Positions 17,225 to 26,287 of a DNA stretch of 64,000 nt are shown here, one piece after another. The notes beneath the pieces were generated by a model. That model worked only from the letters and a program-made list of their open reading frames with translations. It did not search any database and was not told where the DNA came from. Both the position numbers and the translations under genes were made by a program. Location of the stretch: NCBI GenBank assembly GCA_964512675.1, contig CAZEJR010000006.1, positions 1-64,000 of the forward strand, given 5' to 3'. Each line of letters opens with the position of its first letter. The first letter of the stretch is position 1. This DNA comes from A07HB70 sp964512675. Lineage in GTDB: Archaea; Halobacteriota; Halobacteria; Halobacteriales; Haloferacaceae.

Positions 17225-18694
17225 ATGCGCGTCAGAGACGACCACGGCCTCGTCGTCGTCGGCTGCGGGATGGCCGGGCTGGCGGCGGGGATTCGTGCCG
17301 CCGAGCTCGGCCTCGACCCGGTCGTACTGGAGAAGACACCTCGCGACGAACGCGGCGGACAGACGCGGTACGTCCAGTCGTTTCGGGCGCCCTCTGCCGA
17401 CTCCGGGCTTCCGGAGCGCGGGTACGAGTTCGACGTGCCGGACTACTCCGCGGACGACTTCTACGACGACATCATGGCCCAGACGAGCGGGAAGGCCGAC
17501 CCGGAGATGGCCCGGCAGCTGGTCGACCGCTCCTCCGAGACGGTCGAGTGGCTCACCGACCACGGCGTCGACTGGGACATGGAGCCGCCACACGTCGGCT
17601 ACACCGTCGCGCGGACGTTCGTCGACGGCGTCGACCTCGTCGACACCCTCGTCGCCCGCGTCGAGGAGCTGGGCGGCAGGGTGGTCTACGACGCCGAGGC
17701 GCGGGACCTCCGTGAGACGACCGGCGACGACGGCCGGCGGCGCATCTCGGGTGTCGAGGCGCTGGTGGACGGCGAACCGGTCGCGTTCGCGGGCCCGGTC
17801 GTGATCGCCGCGGGCGGCTACGAGTCCGACGAGCGCAAACGAACCGTCTACTACGGCGACGGCTACGACGAGATGACGGTGCGGGGCAGTCCGTACAACA
17901 CCGGCGAGCCGATCGAGATGGCGCTCGACGCCGGCGCGGCGGCTGTCGGCCAGTGGAGCGGCGCGCACATGAGCCTCATCGACGGCAACTCGCCGCCGGC
18001 CCGCGGCGGCGCGAACCGTATCGACGGCTACCAGTACTGTGTCGTCCTCAACCACGACGGCGAGCGGTTCGTCGACGAGGGCCAGGACGCCCGTGCACAC
18101 ACATACGCCCGGTTCGGCCGGCTCTTTTTCGAACAGGAGCGCCACGAGGTGTTCCTGATCGCCGACGCGCGGCTGGAGGAGTACCTCTGGCCACAGGGCC
18201 CCTCGGAGCCGGTCTACGGCGACACCGTCGCCGAGGTGCTCGCGGAGCTGGGCTGTGACTCGCCCGAGGCCGGGGAGGCGACCGTGGAGGCGTACAACGA
18301 GGCCTGCCCGGCGGACGGGTTCGAGCGGTTCGACCCCGAACGGCTCGACGGCACCGCCGCAGCCGAGTCGCTCGACCCGGCGAAGTCGAACTGGGCCGTG
18401 CCGCTGACGGAGCCCCCCTACGTCGGCTACCCGCTCACGGGCGGGATCACGTTCGCGTTCGGCGGCGTCGCGGCGGACACGGACGCGCGGGTGCTCGACA
18501 GCCGCGAGGAGCCGATTCCGGGGCTGTACGCCGCCGGCAACAGCGTCGGCGGCCTGTTCTACGACAACTACCCCGGCGGAACCGGGCTGACGAACGCCGC
18601 CGTCTACGGGCGTATCGCCGCCGAGACCGTGGCGGACGAGCACGATCCCTCCGTCGCCGGCGGCGCGGCGGGCGAGGCGCCGGCGGACGACTAG
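17225..18694 (+). CDS. FAD-dependent dehydrogenase, tricarballylate dehydrogenase (TcuA)-like
   Basis: 489 residues from ATG 17225. FAD-binding Rossmann motif LVVVGCGMAGLAAGIRAAELGLDPVVLEK (residues 8-36), GGQTRYVQSFR, and the C-terminal FAD segment GLYAAGNSVGGLF, then YPGGTGLTNAAVYGRIAAE. This is the flavoprotein fold of fumarate reductase and 3-ketosteroid dehydrogenase. The overall layout, with YEFDVPDYSADDFYDDIMAQTSGKADP after the first strand, resembles TcuA, which oxidises tricarballylate to cis-aconitate. A TATA element (GTTATACC, about 28 nt upstream) indicates a leaderless transcript. TcuA needs a TcuB partner, which I do not see. Substrate assignment is an inference. Confidence 0.72.
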   Translation: MRVRDDHGLVVVGCGMAGLAAGIRAAELGLDPVVLEKTPRDERGGQTRYVQSFRAPSADSGLPERGYEFDVPDYSADDFYDDIMAQTSGKADPEMARQLVDRSSETVEWLTDHGVDWDMEPPHVGYTVARTFVDGVDLVDTLVARVEELGGRVVYDAEARDLRETTGDDGRRRISGVEALVDGEPVAFAGPVVIAAGGYESDERKRTVYYGDGYDEMTVRGSPYNTGEPIEMALDAGAAAVGQWSGAHMSLIDGNSPPARGGANRIDGYQYCVVLNHDGERFVDEGQDARAHTYARFGRLFFEQERHEVFLIADARLEEYLWPQGPSEPVYGDTVAEVLAELGCDSPEAGEATVEAYNEACPADGFERFDPERLDGTAAAESLDPAKSNWAVPLTEPPYVGYPLTGGITFAFGGVAADTDARVLDSREEPIPGLYAAGNSVGGLFYDNYPGGTGLTNAAVYGRIAAETVADEHDPSVAGGAAGEAPADD

Positions 18695-18950
18695 CGCGGG
18701 GCGCCGAGTGAAACGAGGCACCCCGCGAGGTGGAGCGGGGAGGAACGACCCGCGGAACGGCGCGTGGCGAGCGGGACGCGAAGCCGTGCCGAGCGGGAGC
18801 ACGGGACGACAGTGACCGAGCGGCGACCAGTGTGGGAGCTTTGCTCCACGGGCACCCGGCGCGGGGTGCCGGTGACGCAGGGAACCGCGGAGCGAGGGGC
18901 GATCCGGTGGGTCGGCCCTCGGAGTCGAAGCGCGGCGCGCGACACGACGT
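18695..18950. repeat. Non-coding stretch with hairpins and a possible dispersed repeat
   Basis: No gene seen. Two potential hairpins: GGAGC-TTT-GCTCC at about 18835-18847, and GGCACCC/GGGTGCC arms around 18853-18873. The segment near 18787-18817 resembles 1437-1466 (CGAGCGGGAGCA and CAGTGACCGAG shared). It may be transcript-end structure after the flavoprotein gene. Confidence 0.35.
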
Positions 18951-19637
18951 CTAGGGCGGAGCCGCGACGCCCGTGGCCTCGACGACCAGGGCGAGACCGA
19001 CGACGACACTCGCGGCGCCCGCGAGGACACGGAGCCGCGCGGCGTGGCCGACGGCCCGCCCCCACGCCCACGCCGCGACGGCCATCGCGACGACGCTCGC
19101 GGTGCTGAACCCGGCGAGAAAGCCCGCGCCGTCGACCGGCCCGCCCGCCGTCGCCGCGAGCGCGACGGCCACGCCGGCGCTCCCGGCGACCCCGTGGACG
19201 ACGCCGACGGCGAACGACTCGCCCGCCGCGTGGCTGTGGGTCAGTCCGACGGTTCGCCCCGCTATCCGGACGTGGCGGTGGCGGTGCTCCTCCGCTCCGT
19301 GGACGTGACGCGCCAGCGACACCCCGAGCGGCGCCCGTCCGGCGACGGCGCGGAGGCCCAGCGCGACGAGGACGAGACCGACGACGGCCTCCAGTCCGCC
19401 CGCGACGACGGGCGACGGGCGGACGCCGAGAGCGACGAAGACGGCCCCCAGCGCGAGTACCGGGAGCGAGTGGCCGACGCCCCAGGCCGCCCCCGTCGAC
19501 AGCGACGACCGGCCGTCCTCGACGAGCGTCGCCACCGCGGCGACGTGGTCCGACTCGACGGCGTGGCGCGCCCCGAACGCCAGTCCGGCGACGAGCGCTG
19601 TCGCGAACACGTCTCTGTGCGTGTGCGTCCGGCACAA
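18951..19637 (-). CDS. Nickel/cobalt transporter-like (NicO/UreH type)
   Basis: 228 residues, six or so hydrophobic segments. The NiCoT signature HX4DH is present near the N-terminus (HAVESDHVAAVATLVEDG, residues 25-42) in the first membrane segment, followed by GVGHSLPVLALGAVF; these give the metal-binding His/Asp/His. A His-rich loop (HVHGAEEHRHRHVR) separates the two halves, and a second half begins with SFAVGVVHGVAGSAG. It is likely a cytoplasmic-membrane Ni2+ or Co2+ uptake protein. No urease or hydrogenase genes are nearby; cobalamin-dependent enzymes or the BtuF-like protein could be the user. No promoter evidence beyond spacing. Confidence 0.78.
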   Translation of the reverse strand: MCRTHTHRDVFATALVAGLAFGARHAVESDHVAAVATLVEDGRSSLSTGAAWGVGHSLPVLALGAVFVALGVRPSPVVAGGLEAVVGLVLVALGLRAVAGRAPLGVSLARHVHGAEEHRHRHVRIAGRTVGLTHSHAAGESFAVGVVHGVAGSAGVAVALAATAGGPVDGAGFLAGFSTASVVAMAVAAWAWGRAVGHAARLRVLAGAASVVVGLALVVEATGVAAPP

Positions 19638-19796
19638 ATAGCTGTGGCTCTCCGAACGTGTGTCCGGTCGTCGACGGCGTCACGCGACGTCTGTTCGACG
19701 ACCGGGCGTGACGGGTCGCTCCCGGCGACCGACGTCGAGCGGCGCCGTGTGGCCCCAGAGCGCAGCGTTTATGTTCCGTCCGGCGACGCGTCTGGC

Positions 19797-20990
19797 GTGA
19801 CAGACAGACGGGAGCTCCCGCTCGCGGACCTGCGCGTCGTCGAACTCGGCAACATCGTCGCCGGTCCGTTCGCCGGGTCGATGCTCGCCGACCTCGGCGC
19901 GGACGTGGTGAAGGTCGAACGACCGGGCACGGGCGACATCATCCGGACACAGGGCGAGACGGGCGAGGCGATGTTCGCGGCGCTGAACCGCAACAAGCGC
20001 TCGGTGACGCTCGACCTCAAGAGCGAGGCCGGACTGACGGCGTTTCACGAGCTCGTCGACGACGCCGACGTGTTCGTCGAGAACATGGGCCGTGGCGCCG
20101 CCGAACGGCTGGGCATCGGGAGCGACGCGCTCCGCGAGCGCAACCCCGGCCTCGTCTACCTCGCGATAAAGGGGTTCGCCGCCGGGCCGTACGGCGACCG
20201 GGCCGGGATGGACGTCGTCGCGGAGGCGATGTCGGGGCTGATGAGCGTCACCGGCGAGCCGGGGCGCCAGCCCGTGCGCGTCGGCACCTCTATCGCGGAC
20301 ATGGGCGCGGCGCTGTACGGGGTCGTCGGCGTCCTCGTGGCGCTTCGCGAGCGCGAGCACACCGGCGAGGGCCAGCGCGTCGACGGGACGCTGTTCGAGG
20401 CCGCCGCACACTGGATGGGCTACTGGACCACCTACGCCGACCTGCTCGGCGAGGACCCGGAGCCGCTCGGCGCGAGCCATCCGTCGTGGGGGCTGTACGA
20501 CGTGTTCCCGACGGAGGACGGGTGGCTGTTCGTCGGCGTCACCACGAAGCGCCACTGGCCGGCGTTCTGCCGCGCCGTCGACGCGGAGGGACTGCTGGCC
20601 GACGAGCGGTTCGACACGGTCGAGAAGCGCCGCGCGAACAAGGCCGACCTGACCGAGGCGGTGCGCGACCACCTCGCCGGACGCGACCGCGAGGCCCTCT
20701 TGGAGGCGCTGTACGAGGAGGATGTCCCCGCAGCGCCGGTGAACGAGCCCTCCGACCTGCTCGACGACCCCGGCCTCGAGGCCGCAGACGTCCTCGCCCG
20801 GTTCGCCGTCGACGACGACCGGACCTCGCAGACGGCGATGACACCGGTCTCCGGCGAGCGGTTCGGCCCCGGCCAGTACCGCGACCCGCCCGCGCTGAAC
20901 GAACACGCCGCCGAGGTGCTGTCCGAGGTCGGACTCGACGACGACCAGGTCGCCGACCTGCGCGAGCGCGGTGCGTTCGGCGACGACTGA
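19797..20990 (+). CDS. Family III (CaiB/BaiF) CoA-transferase, Glu in place of catalytic Asp
   Basis: 397 residues from GTG 19797. A TATA-like GTTTATGTT 29 nt upstream supports this start. Typical family III folding motifs: LADLRVVELGNIVAGPFAGSML, ADVVKVERPGTGD, ALNRNKRSVTLDLKSEAG and AIKGFAAGPYGDRAGMD. Such enzymes move CoA between acids through an aspartyl-CoA adduct, or racemise 2-methylacyl-CoA. The usual catalytic Asp falls in the TLFEAA segment here and reads Glu (about residue 201). The other two CoA-transferases in the window keep Asp. It could act as a racemase, a Glu-using transferase, or a weak enzyme. It is convergent with the MaoC hydratase after a small membrane gene. Confidence 0.85.
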   Translation: MTDRRELPLADLRVVELGNIVAGPFAGSMLADLGADVVKVERPGTGDIIRTQGETGEAMFAALNRNKRSVTLDLKSEAGLTAFHELVDDADVFVENMGRGAAERLGIGSDALRERNPGLVYLAIKGFAAGPYGDRAGMDVVAEAMSGLMSVTGEPGRQPVRVGTSIADMGAALYGVVGVLVALREREHTGEGQRVDGTLFEAAAHWMGYWTTYADLLGEDPEPLGASHPSWGLYDVFPTEDGWLFVGVTTKRHWPAFCRAVDAEGLLADERFDTVEKRRANKADLTEAVRDHLAGRDREALLEALYEEDVPAAPVNEPSDLLDDPGLEAADVLARFAVDDDRTSQTAMTPVSGERFGPGQYRDPPALNEHAAEVLSEVGLDDDQVADLRERGAFGDD

Positions 20991-21023
20991 AGAGCTATTA
21001 CGCTCGCGCCCGCCGGTCGACGC

Positions 21024-21218
21024 GTGGACGACGCCCTCCGCCGCCGGCTGGACGCCATCGTCGCGCTCCTCGGCCTCGCCGCCGCGATGCTCGTCGCCCT
21101 CGTCGGACAGGCGAACCCCGCCGCTCTCGTCGGCGGCCTCCTGGTTTACCTCCTCGGTCTCGCGGTCTGGTTCGTCGTCGCCCCGTGGTACGGTGCCGGC
21201 GCGGACGCGTCCGGCTAG
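21024..21218 (+). CDS. Small two-TM membrane protein
   Basis: 64 residues from GTG 21024. Two hydrophobic segments (about 10-27 IVALLGLAAAMLVALVG and 34-55) around a short loop, with a charged N-terminus (DDALRRRLD), giving a hairpin in the membrane. A TATA-like CTATTA lies 28 nt upstream, supporting a leaderless transcript and a real gene. The stop TAG overlaps the stop of the convergent hydratase gene (CTAG). Function unknown; many haloarchaeal proteins of this size resist assignment. Confidence 0.6.
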   Translation: MDDALRRRLDAIVALLGLAAAMLVALVGQANPAALVGGLLVYLLGLAVWFVVAPWYGAGADASG

Positions 21219-21793
21219 AGGTCCTCCGGCTGAGTGCCGATCCCTTCCGGCCAGCCGACGGGCTTGGCCGCCGACGGCTCCGCGTGGCTCCGCTTGAGCA
21301 CCATCCCCGTGCGCTCCAGGGACAGCACCTTCGTGTCCTCCTGGTTGAACGCCCGGAGCCGCGTCGTGACGATGCCGACGTGGTCGCGCGAGTCGGACTC
21401 GCGGGCAGAGAGCACCTCGCTCTCGGCGAAGATCGTGTCGCCGTGGAACACCGGCGCGTGGTGGCGCACGTCGTCGTAGCCGAGGTTGGCCGTCGCGTTC
21501 GCGCTCACGTCGACGACGCTCATCCCGACCGCCAGCGAGATGACGAACAGCCCGTCGACGAGGCGCTCGCCGAACTCCGTCTCGGCGGCGTACGCCTCGT
21601 TGAAGTGGATCGGGTTGACGTTCATCGTCACGTTCGTCAGCCAGACGTTGTCCGTCTCGGTGACGGTGCGACCGTATGGGTGTTTGTAGACGTCGCCCGG
21701 CTCGAAGTCCTCGAAGTAGCGGCCCTGCCAGCCCGCGACGAGCCGGCGGTCGCGGTCGTCGGCGCCGTCCGTCTCCGCGTCGGATCCTGCCAT
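21215..21793 (-). CDS. MaoC-like acyl-CoA hydratase (itaconyl/mesaconyl-CoA hydratase-like)
   Basis: 192 residues from ATG 21793, hot-dog fold. The core runs RYFEDFEPGDVYKHPYGRTVTETDN, then LTNVTMNVNPIHFNEAYAAETEFG and VDGLFVISLAVGMSVVD. This T-x-x-DN, TMN-x-x-P-x-HF, YA-x-x-TEFG pattern is typical of MaoC hydratases acting on C5 unsaturated dicarboxyl-CoA esters such as itaconyl- or mesaconyl-CoA, as I recall the family. Hydration would give citramalyl- or methylmalyl-CoA. Single hot-dog domain of normal length. A T-rich element about 27 nt upstream (GTTTTTCC on the minus strand) is the probable promoter. Confidence 0.78.
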   Translation of the reverse strand: MAGSDAETDGADDRDRRLVAGWQGRYFEDFEPGDVYKHPYGRTVTETDNVWLTNVTMNVNPIHFNEAYAAETEFGERLVDGLFVISLAVGMSVVDVSANATANLGYDDVRHHAPVFHGDTIFAESEVLSARESDSRDHVGIVTTRLRAFNQEDTKVLSLERTGMVLKRSHAEPSAAKPVGWPEGIGTQPEDL

Positions 21794-21879
21794 ACGCCGC
21801 GCTCGTGGGGCCGGGTGGAAAAACGACCGGTGTGGCGGCGGCGACGGTCGGCCCGTCACCAACCTACGTGGACCACCGG

Positions 21880-22707
21880 TCAGCGCCGGCGGGGGTAGAC
21901 GGCGACCGTTCGGTCGTCGACGTCGTCCGGACACCGGTCTGTCACGACCACGTCCGCACGGCGCAGCCTGCCCTCGTCGACGCGCTCGGGCGGGAGCCTC
22001 GTCTCGAGCGTCCCCGCGGCCTCGTCGACCACGACGTCGTCGGTCACGGCCCCGGTGGTCGCAACCGGGATCCGACGCTCCGGACGCGGGGCGTCCGCCG
22101 CGCGGATGTCGGCAGAGAGACACGCCGCGTACCCGGGAGCCGGCGAGCGCTGCGGGAGCACGGACGGGTTCTCGATCCGGAGCTCGGCGAGCGTGTACCG
22201 CGCGCCGTCGACCGGCTCGGGCGAGCGTAGCGCCGTCACGGTCGGCCGTGGCTCGTCCGACGCGACGTCGACGGCACCGACGGCGAGCGTCGCGAGGACG
22301 ACGCCGACAGCGAGCAGCGCGGCGCGGTCAGCCGGCAGTGCCCGCTCCGTGGCGAGCGAGCGCGCCGCCGCCAGCAGGACCGCGGAGGCCGCGAGTAGCA
22401 CGGCGCCACGCCAGAGCCCCTCGACACCGAACCGGTCCAGCAGGTAGAACAGCGCGACGACCGCGTACGAGACCGCTATCGCGTACCCGGCGTAGCCGAT
22501 CAGGTCGTCGTCGACCCTGACCGCGGCCGCCAGCGACGAGAGCCCGACCGAGACGACGACCAGCGCGACCGTAATCGGAGAGGTGAACAGCTCCGTTGCG
22601 GTGAGCGACAGCGCACCAGCCGTCCCGACGCCGACGGCGAGCAGCGCGAGCGCCGCCCGGAGTAGCCGTTCGGCCCGCACGGTCGACCGGTCGGTCTCGG
22701 TCGACAA
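21880..22707 (-). CDS. Haloarchaeal membrane protein of unknown function
   Basis: 275 residues from a TTG start. Five hydrophobic segments in the first 150 residues (about 14-37, 42-63, 70-90, 98-117 and 128-148), then a soluble C-terminal domain beginning RPTVTALRSPEPVDGARYTLAELRIENPS, with a CLSADIRA segment and a terminal VAVYPRRR. The soluble part looks like a beta-rich domain on the outside face. No family name can be given with confidence. Located beside the acyl-CoA dehydrogenase gene in the same direction, 49 nt downstream of it. Confidence 0.65.
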   Translation of the reverse strand: MSTETDRSTVRAERLLRAALALLAVGVGTAGALSLTATELFTSPITVALVVVSVGLSSLAAAVRVDDDLIGYAGYAIAVSYAVVALFYLLDRFGVEGLWRGAVLLAASAVLLAAARSLATERALPADRAALLAVGVVLATLAVGAVDVASDEPRPTVTALRSPEPVDGARYTLAELRIENPSVLPQRSPAPGYAACLSADIRAADAPRPERRIPVATTGAVTDDVVVDEAAGTLETRLPPERVDEGRLRRADVVVTDRCPDDVDDRTVAVYPRRR

Positions 22708-22756
22708 GAGTACACCGCGAGCGACGGCGCTCCGGGCGCGGTCCGTCGGCGAGCGG

Positions 22757-23965
22757 TCAGTACGACCGCGGCAGTCCCAGCTCCCGCTCGCCGAGGTAGT
22801 TCAGGGCGAGCTGCTGGGCGATCGGCACCAGCCGGGAGAGCCGGGCCTCGCGGAAGTACCGCTCGACGTCGTACTCGACGGCGATCCCCTTTCCGCCGTG
22901 GGCCTGGACGGCGGCGTCCGCCGCGCCGAACGCCGCCTCGGCGGCGAGGTACTTCGCGGCGTTCGCACGCCCCCCGAGCGCCTCGCGGGCCAGGTCGTCC
23001 GCCGCCGACCGCGTCGCGGCCTCGTAGGTGAGGTGTCGCGCCGCCTGGACCTCGGCGTGGGCAGCCGCGAGCGGGTGCTGTATCCCCTGGTTCTTCCCGA
23101 CCGGTCGTCCGAACACCTCGCGCTCGGCGGCGTAGTCTGCGCCCTTCCCGAGCGCGAGCTCGCCCATCCCGATCAGCTCGGCGGCGATGACCAGCCGCTC
23201 CTCGTTCAGGCCGTCGAGCACCTGATAGAACCCCTCGCCTTCGTCGCCGACGAGGTTCTCGGCTGGCACCCGCAGGCCGTCGAAGGTGAGGTGATAGGAG
23301 TTGACGAACGTGCTCGCGGACTTCTCGATCGACTCCTTGTGGAGACGGCCCTGTGCCGCGGCGTCCTCTAGGTCGACCAGGAACGTCGACATCCCCTGGG
23401 TGCGCTTGTCGACCTCCGACCGCGGCGTCGTGCGCGCGACGAGGAGCATGTAGTCGCTCACGTCGACCCGCGAGATCCAGAACTTCTCGCCCGTGACGAC
23501 GTACTCGTCGCCGTCGCGCTCCGCGAACGTCTCCATGCTCGTGGAGTCGGAGCCGGCGTCGGGCTCGGTCAGGCCGAACGCCTGTATCGCCAGGTCACCG
23601 GCGGCTATCTCCGGCAGGAGCTCCTCGCGCTGGCGCTCGCTCGCGTACTCCACCAGCGGCGCGGAGTTGTAGATACCGCCGTGGACCGTCTGTGCGCCGC
23701 CGAACCCCGCCCCGCTGGCGGCGATCTCCTCCATCATGACGACCGTCTCCTCGGTGTCGAGGCCCTTTCCGCCGTACTCCTTGGGGATCAGCGCCCCGAG
23801 CCAGCCGTCGGCGGCGAGGTCGTCGACGAACTCGTGGGGGTACGCGCCGCGACGGGCGTGGTCGCGCCAGTACTCGTCGTCGAATCCGTCACAGACGTCG
23901 CGAACCGCCTCTCGGACCGCACGCTGGTCGTCCGTGAGATCGAGGTCGAATCGCGGGACCGACAT
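22757..23965 (-). CDS. Acyl-CoA dehydrogenase (atypical active-site end)
   Basis: 402 residues from ATG 23965 (MSVPRFDLDLTDDQRAVREAV); an upstream ATG adds ten residues. Oxidises acyl-CoA to 2-enoyl-CoA with FAD, passing electrons to ETF. Signatures: the N-terminal helical domain, QAFGLTEPDAGSD (FAD/substrate loop), FWISRVDVSDYMLLVARTT, and GKGIAVEYDVERYFREARLSRL near the C-terminus. The usual YEGTSEIQ segment with the catalytic Glu is replaced by LVPIAQQLALNYLG, so the base must sit elsewhere or the reaction differs. A TATA-like element (GGATGATACC on the minus strand) lies 25-28 nt upstream. Upstream neighbour in the same direction is the acyl-CoA synthetase. Confidence 0.88.
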   Translation of the reverse strand: MSVPRFDLDLTDDQRAVREAVRDVCDGFDDEYWRDHARRGAYPHEFVDDLAADGWLGALIPKEYGGKGLDTEETVVMMEEIAASGAGFGGAQTVHGGIYNSAPLVEYASERQREELLPEIAAGDLAIQAFGLTEPDAGSDSTSMETFAERDGDEYVVTGEKFWISRVDVSDYMLLVARTTPRSEVDKRTQGMSTFLVDLEDAAAQGRLHKESIEKSASTFVNSYHLTFDGLRVPAENLVGDEGEGFYQVLDGLNEERLVIAAELIGMGELALGKGADYAAEREVFGRPVGKNQGIQHPLAAAHAEVQAARHLTYEAATRSAADDLAREALGGRANAAKYLAAEAAFGAADAAVQAHGGKGIAVEYDVERYFREARLSRLVPIAQQLALNYLGERELGLPRSY

Positions 23966-24034
23966 GAGTGTGGGTGTGCGCGCGACGGGTATCATCCTAC
24001 CGGTTGCCGGCAGCCGGCAGCCTCGGTCCCCTCA

Positions 24035-26137
24035 TCACCCCGTCCGAACCAGCACGTCGACGGGCCGTGCGTCCGCGTCGGTCAGCACGACGGGGTTGAG
24101 GTCGAGCTCCGTGACCGCGTCTGTCGCGGCGACGAGCTCCGAGACCCGCGCGACGACCGTCGCGAGGTCGTCGAGTGCCCCCCCGACGCCCGCGGCCTCG
24201 GCCAGCGCCGGGAGGTCCGTCCGCTCGACGGCGCCCCGCGCCTCCGCCGCCGTCGCCGGCGCGAGCAGATGCGAGACGTCGCCCAGCGTCTCGGCGTCTG
24301 CGCCGCCCCGACCGACCGTCACGACGGGGCCGAACCCCGGCTCGCGGGTCGCGCCCACCAGCGCCTCGACGCCACCGGTCATCGGCTGGACCAGCACCCG
24401 GGCGACCGTGGCCTCTGGCGCGTTCGCGGCGACCGCGCCGGTCACCTCGTCGTACGCCGCACGCACCGCCGTGTCGTCGTCGAGACCGACCGCGACGCCG
24501 CCGACGTCGGCGCGGTGGCCGACGTCCGGCGAGTCGATCTTCAGCGCGACCGGGTAGCCGACCGCCGCGGCGGCGGCGACGGCCTCGCCGGCGCTCGTCG
24601 CGGCCCGCGTCTCGACCGTCTCGACGCCGCCGGCGGCGAGCAGGTCGCTCGCCCTCGCCCACGTCAGCAGGCCGCCCTCGGGGAGGGTGAGGTCGGGGGG
24701 CGCCGGCGTCTCCGGGACCGCCGGAACGCGCTCGCGCGCCGCCCCGGCGTTGACGAGGCTCGCGAGCGCGTCGACGGCACGAGCCGGGTCGGCGAACAGC
24801 GGGGTCTCTGCCCGCAGGCGCTCGTAGGGCTGTGGATCCGGGAGTTCGGCCGGCTCGCGCCGACCCGTCCACAGCAGGACGACCGGGGCGTCCGCCCGCT
24901 CACAGACCGCGATCAGGTCGTCGGCGACCGCGCTCGCGCGCTCGTCGACCGCCGAGAGCCCGACCGCGAACAGGTAGGCGTCGTAGTCGTCCGCGAACAG
25001 CAGGTCCGCGATCTCGTCGATCGCGTCCGCACCGTACCCCCGGATGTCGGCGGGGTTGTGCATCTCGCCGAACGTCAGGAGGTCTTCCATCTCTAGCAGT
25101 GCCTCCTCCGTCTCGTCTGCCAGCGCCGGGAGCGAGAGCCCGCGGTCCTCGCAGAGGTCGGCGAGCAGGGTCGCCAGCCCGCCGCTGGTCGAGGCGACAC
25201 AGACCCGGTCGCCAGCCGGCGGGGCGGCGGCAGCGTGAACACTCGCGCGCTCGACCAGGTCCGGCACGTCGGGGACACGCTCGGCGCCGACCTGTTCGAG
25301 CGCGTCGTCCCACACCGCGTCGGCACCGGTGATCGACCCGGTGTGCGAGGCCGCGGCGGCCTGCCCCGCCTCGCTCCGGCCGATCTTCGCGACCAGGACC
25401 GGCGTGCCGCTCCGGACCGCCGCCCGGGCCGTCTCGACGAACGCCCGCGGGTCGTCGACCCCCTCGACGTAGGCACAGACGACGTCGACGTCCGGATCGT
25501 CGGCCATGTACGCGACGTGGTCGGTGACCGAGAGGTCGACCTCGTTGCCGGTCGAGACGACGTACGCGAAGTCGGTGTCGGCGTCCGCGCCGCGCTCGAA
25601 GAACGTGGCGAAGGCGAGCGCGCCGGACTGACTGGCCAGGCCGATGCGGCCCGGCGCGGGCTCCCGCGAACAGGTCGGCGTCAGGACCGTGCCGGTCCGA
25701 CCGCTCGCGAAGCCGATACAGTTCGGGCCGACGACCCGGATCCCCGCGTCGCTGGCCGCCCGCGCGAGCGCTTCCTCCGCGCGTTCGCCCTCGCCGTCGG
25801 CCTCGCCGAACCCCGCGGAGATGACCAGCGCGCAGGGGACGCCGGTCTCGCCGGCGTCGCGGACGACCTCGGCGACGTGCTGTCGGGGGACGCTCACGAC
25901 GACGAGGTCGACGACCGCCGACACGTCGCGGATCGAGTCGTGGCAGGGCCGTCCCCACGCCTCGTCGCGACCGGGGTTGACGAGGTGGAGGTCGCCGTCG
26001 TAGCCGTACGTGAGCAGGTTCTCGACCGTGTTCGACGCGTACCACGAGTCGGGGCTGGCGCCGACGACGACGACGCTCGACGGGTCGTACAGCGCGTCGA
26101 GGGCGGCGCGGGTCTCCGCGCGGAGACGTGTGTCCAT
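24035..26137 (-). CDS. ADP-forming acyl-CoA synthetase, fused alpha and beta subunits
   Basis: 700 residues from ATG 26137 (MDTRLRAETRAALDALYDPSS). Converts acids plus CoA and ATP to acyl-CoA, ADP and phosphate, or runs in reverse to make ATP. Domains: CoA-binding Rossmann (VVVVGASPDSWYASNTVENLL, about 20-110), succinyl-CoA-ligase-like domains with GPNCIGFASG and the phosphohistidine loop AAAASHTGSITGADAV (about 265-280), and a C-terminal ATP-grasp (LTWARASDLLAAGGVETVE, VGYPVALKIDSPDVGHRADVGGV, about 480-700). Length is normal for the archaeal fused type. T-rich GCTTTTTG on the minus strand about 26 nt upstream is the likely promoter. Confidence 0.9.
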   Translation of the reverse strand: MDTRLRAETRAALDALYDPSSVVVVGASPDSWYASNTVENLLTYGYDGDLHLVNPGRDEAWGRPCHDSIRDVSAVVDLVVVSVPRQHVAEVVRDAGETGVPCALVISAGFGEADGEGERAEEALARAASDAGIRVVGPNCIGFASGRTGTVLTPTCSREPAPGRIGLASQSGALAFATFFERGADADTDFAYVVSTGNEVDLSVTDHVAYMADDPDVDVVCAYVEGVDDPRAFVETARAAVRSGTPVLVAKIGRSEAGQAAAASHTGSITGADAVWDDALEQVGAERVPDVPDLVERASVHAAAAPPAGDRVCVASTSGGLATLLADLCEDRGLSLPALADETEEALLEMEDLLTFGEMHNPADIRGYGADAIDEIADLLFADDYDAYLFAVGLSAVDERASAVADDLIAVCERADAPVVLLWTGRREPAELPDPQPYERLRAETPLFADPARAVDALASLVNAGAARERVPAVPETPAPPDLTLPEGGLLTWARASDLLAAGGVETVETRAATSAGEAVAAAAAVGYPVALKIDSPDVGHRADVGGVAVGLDDDTAVRAAYDEVTGAVAANAPEATVARVLVQPMTGGVEALVGATREPGFGPVVTVGRGGADAETLGDVSHLLAPATAAEARGAVERTDLPALAEAAGVGGALDDLATVVARVSELVAATDAVTELDLNPVVLTDADARPVDVLVRTG

Positions 26138-26287
26138 GCCGTCCTCGTCGGCGGAGGGAACAAAAAGCTGCACGGGGTGTCCGGGCAGCGTCACGCCACA
26201 GACTGCGACTTCCGAAGACCGACGGACCGGAGGCGCGTGACCCGGGGGCGAGGAGGACGGTCGGAGACGGCAGCGCCGACGGCGCGT

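Noticed and set aside
18843..18873. Hairpin at 18853-18873 as a riboswitch
   Set aside because: Only a simple stem of seven pairs without conserved riboswitch sequence; no downstream gene of matching type in the right direction.
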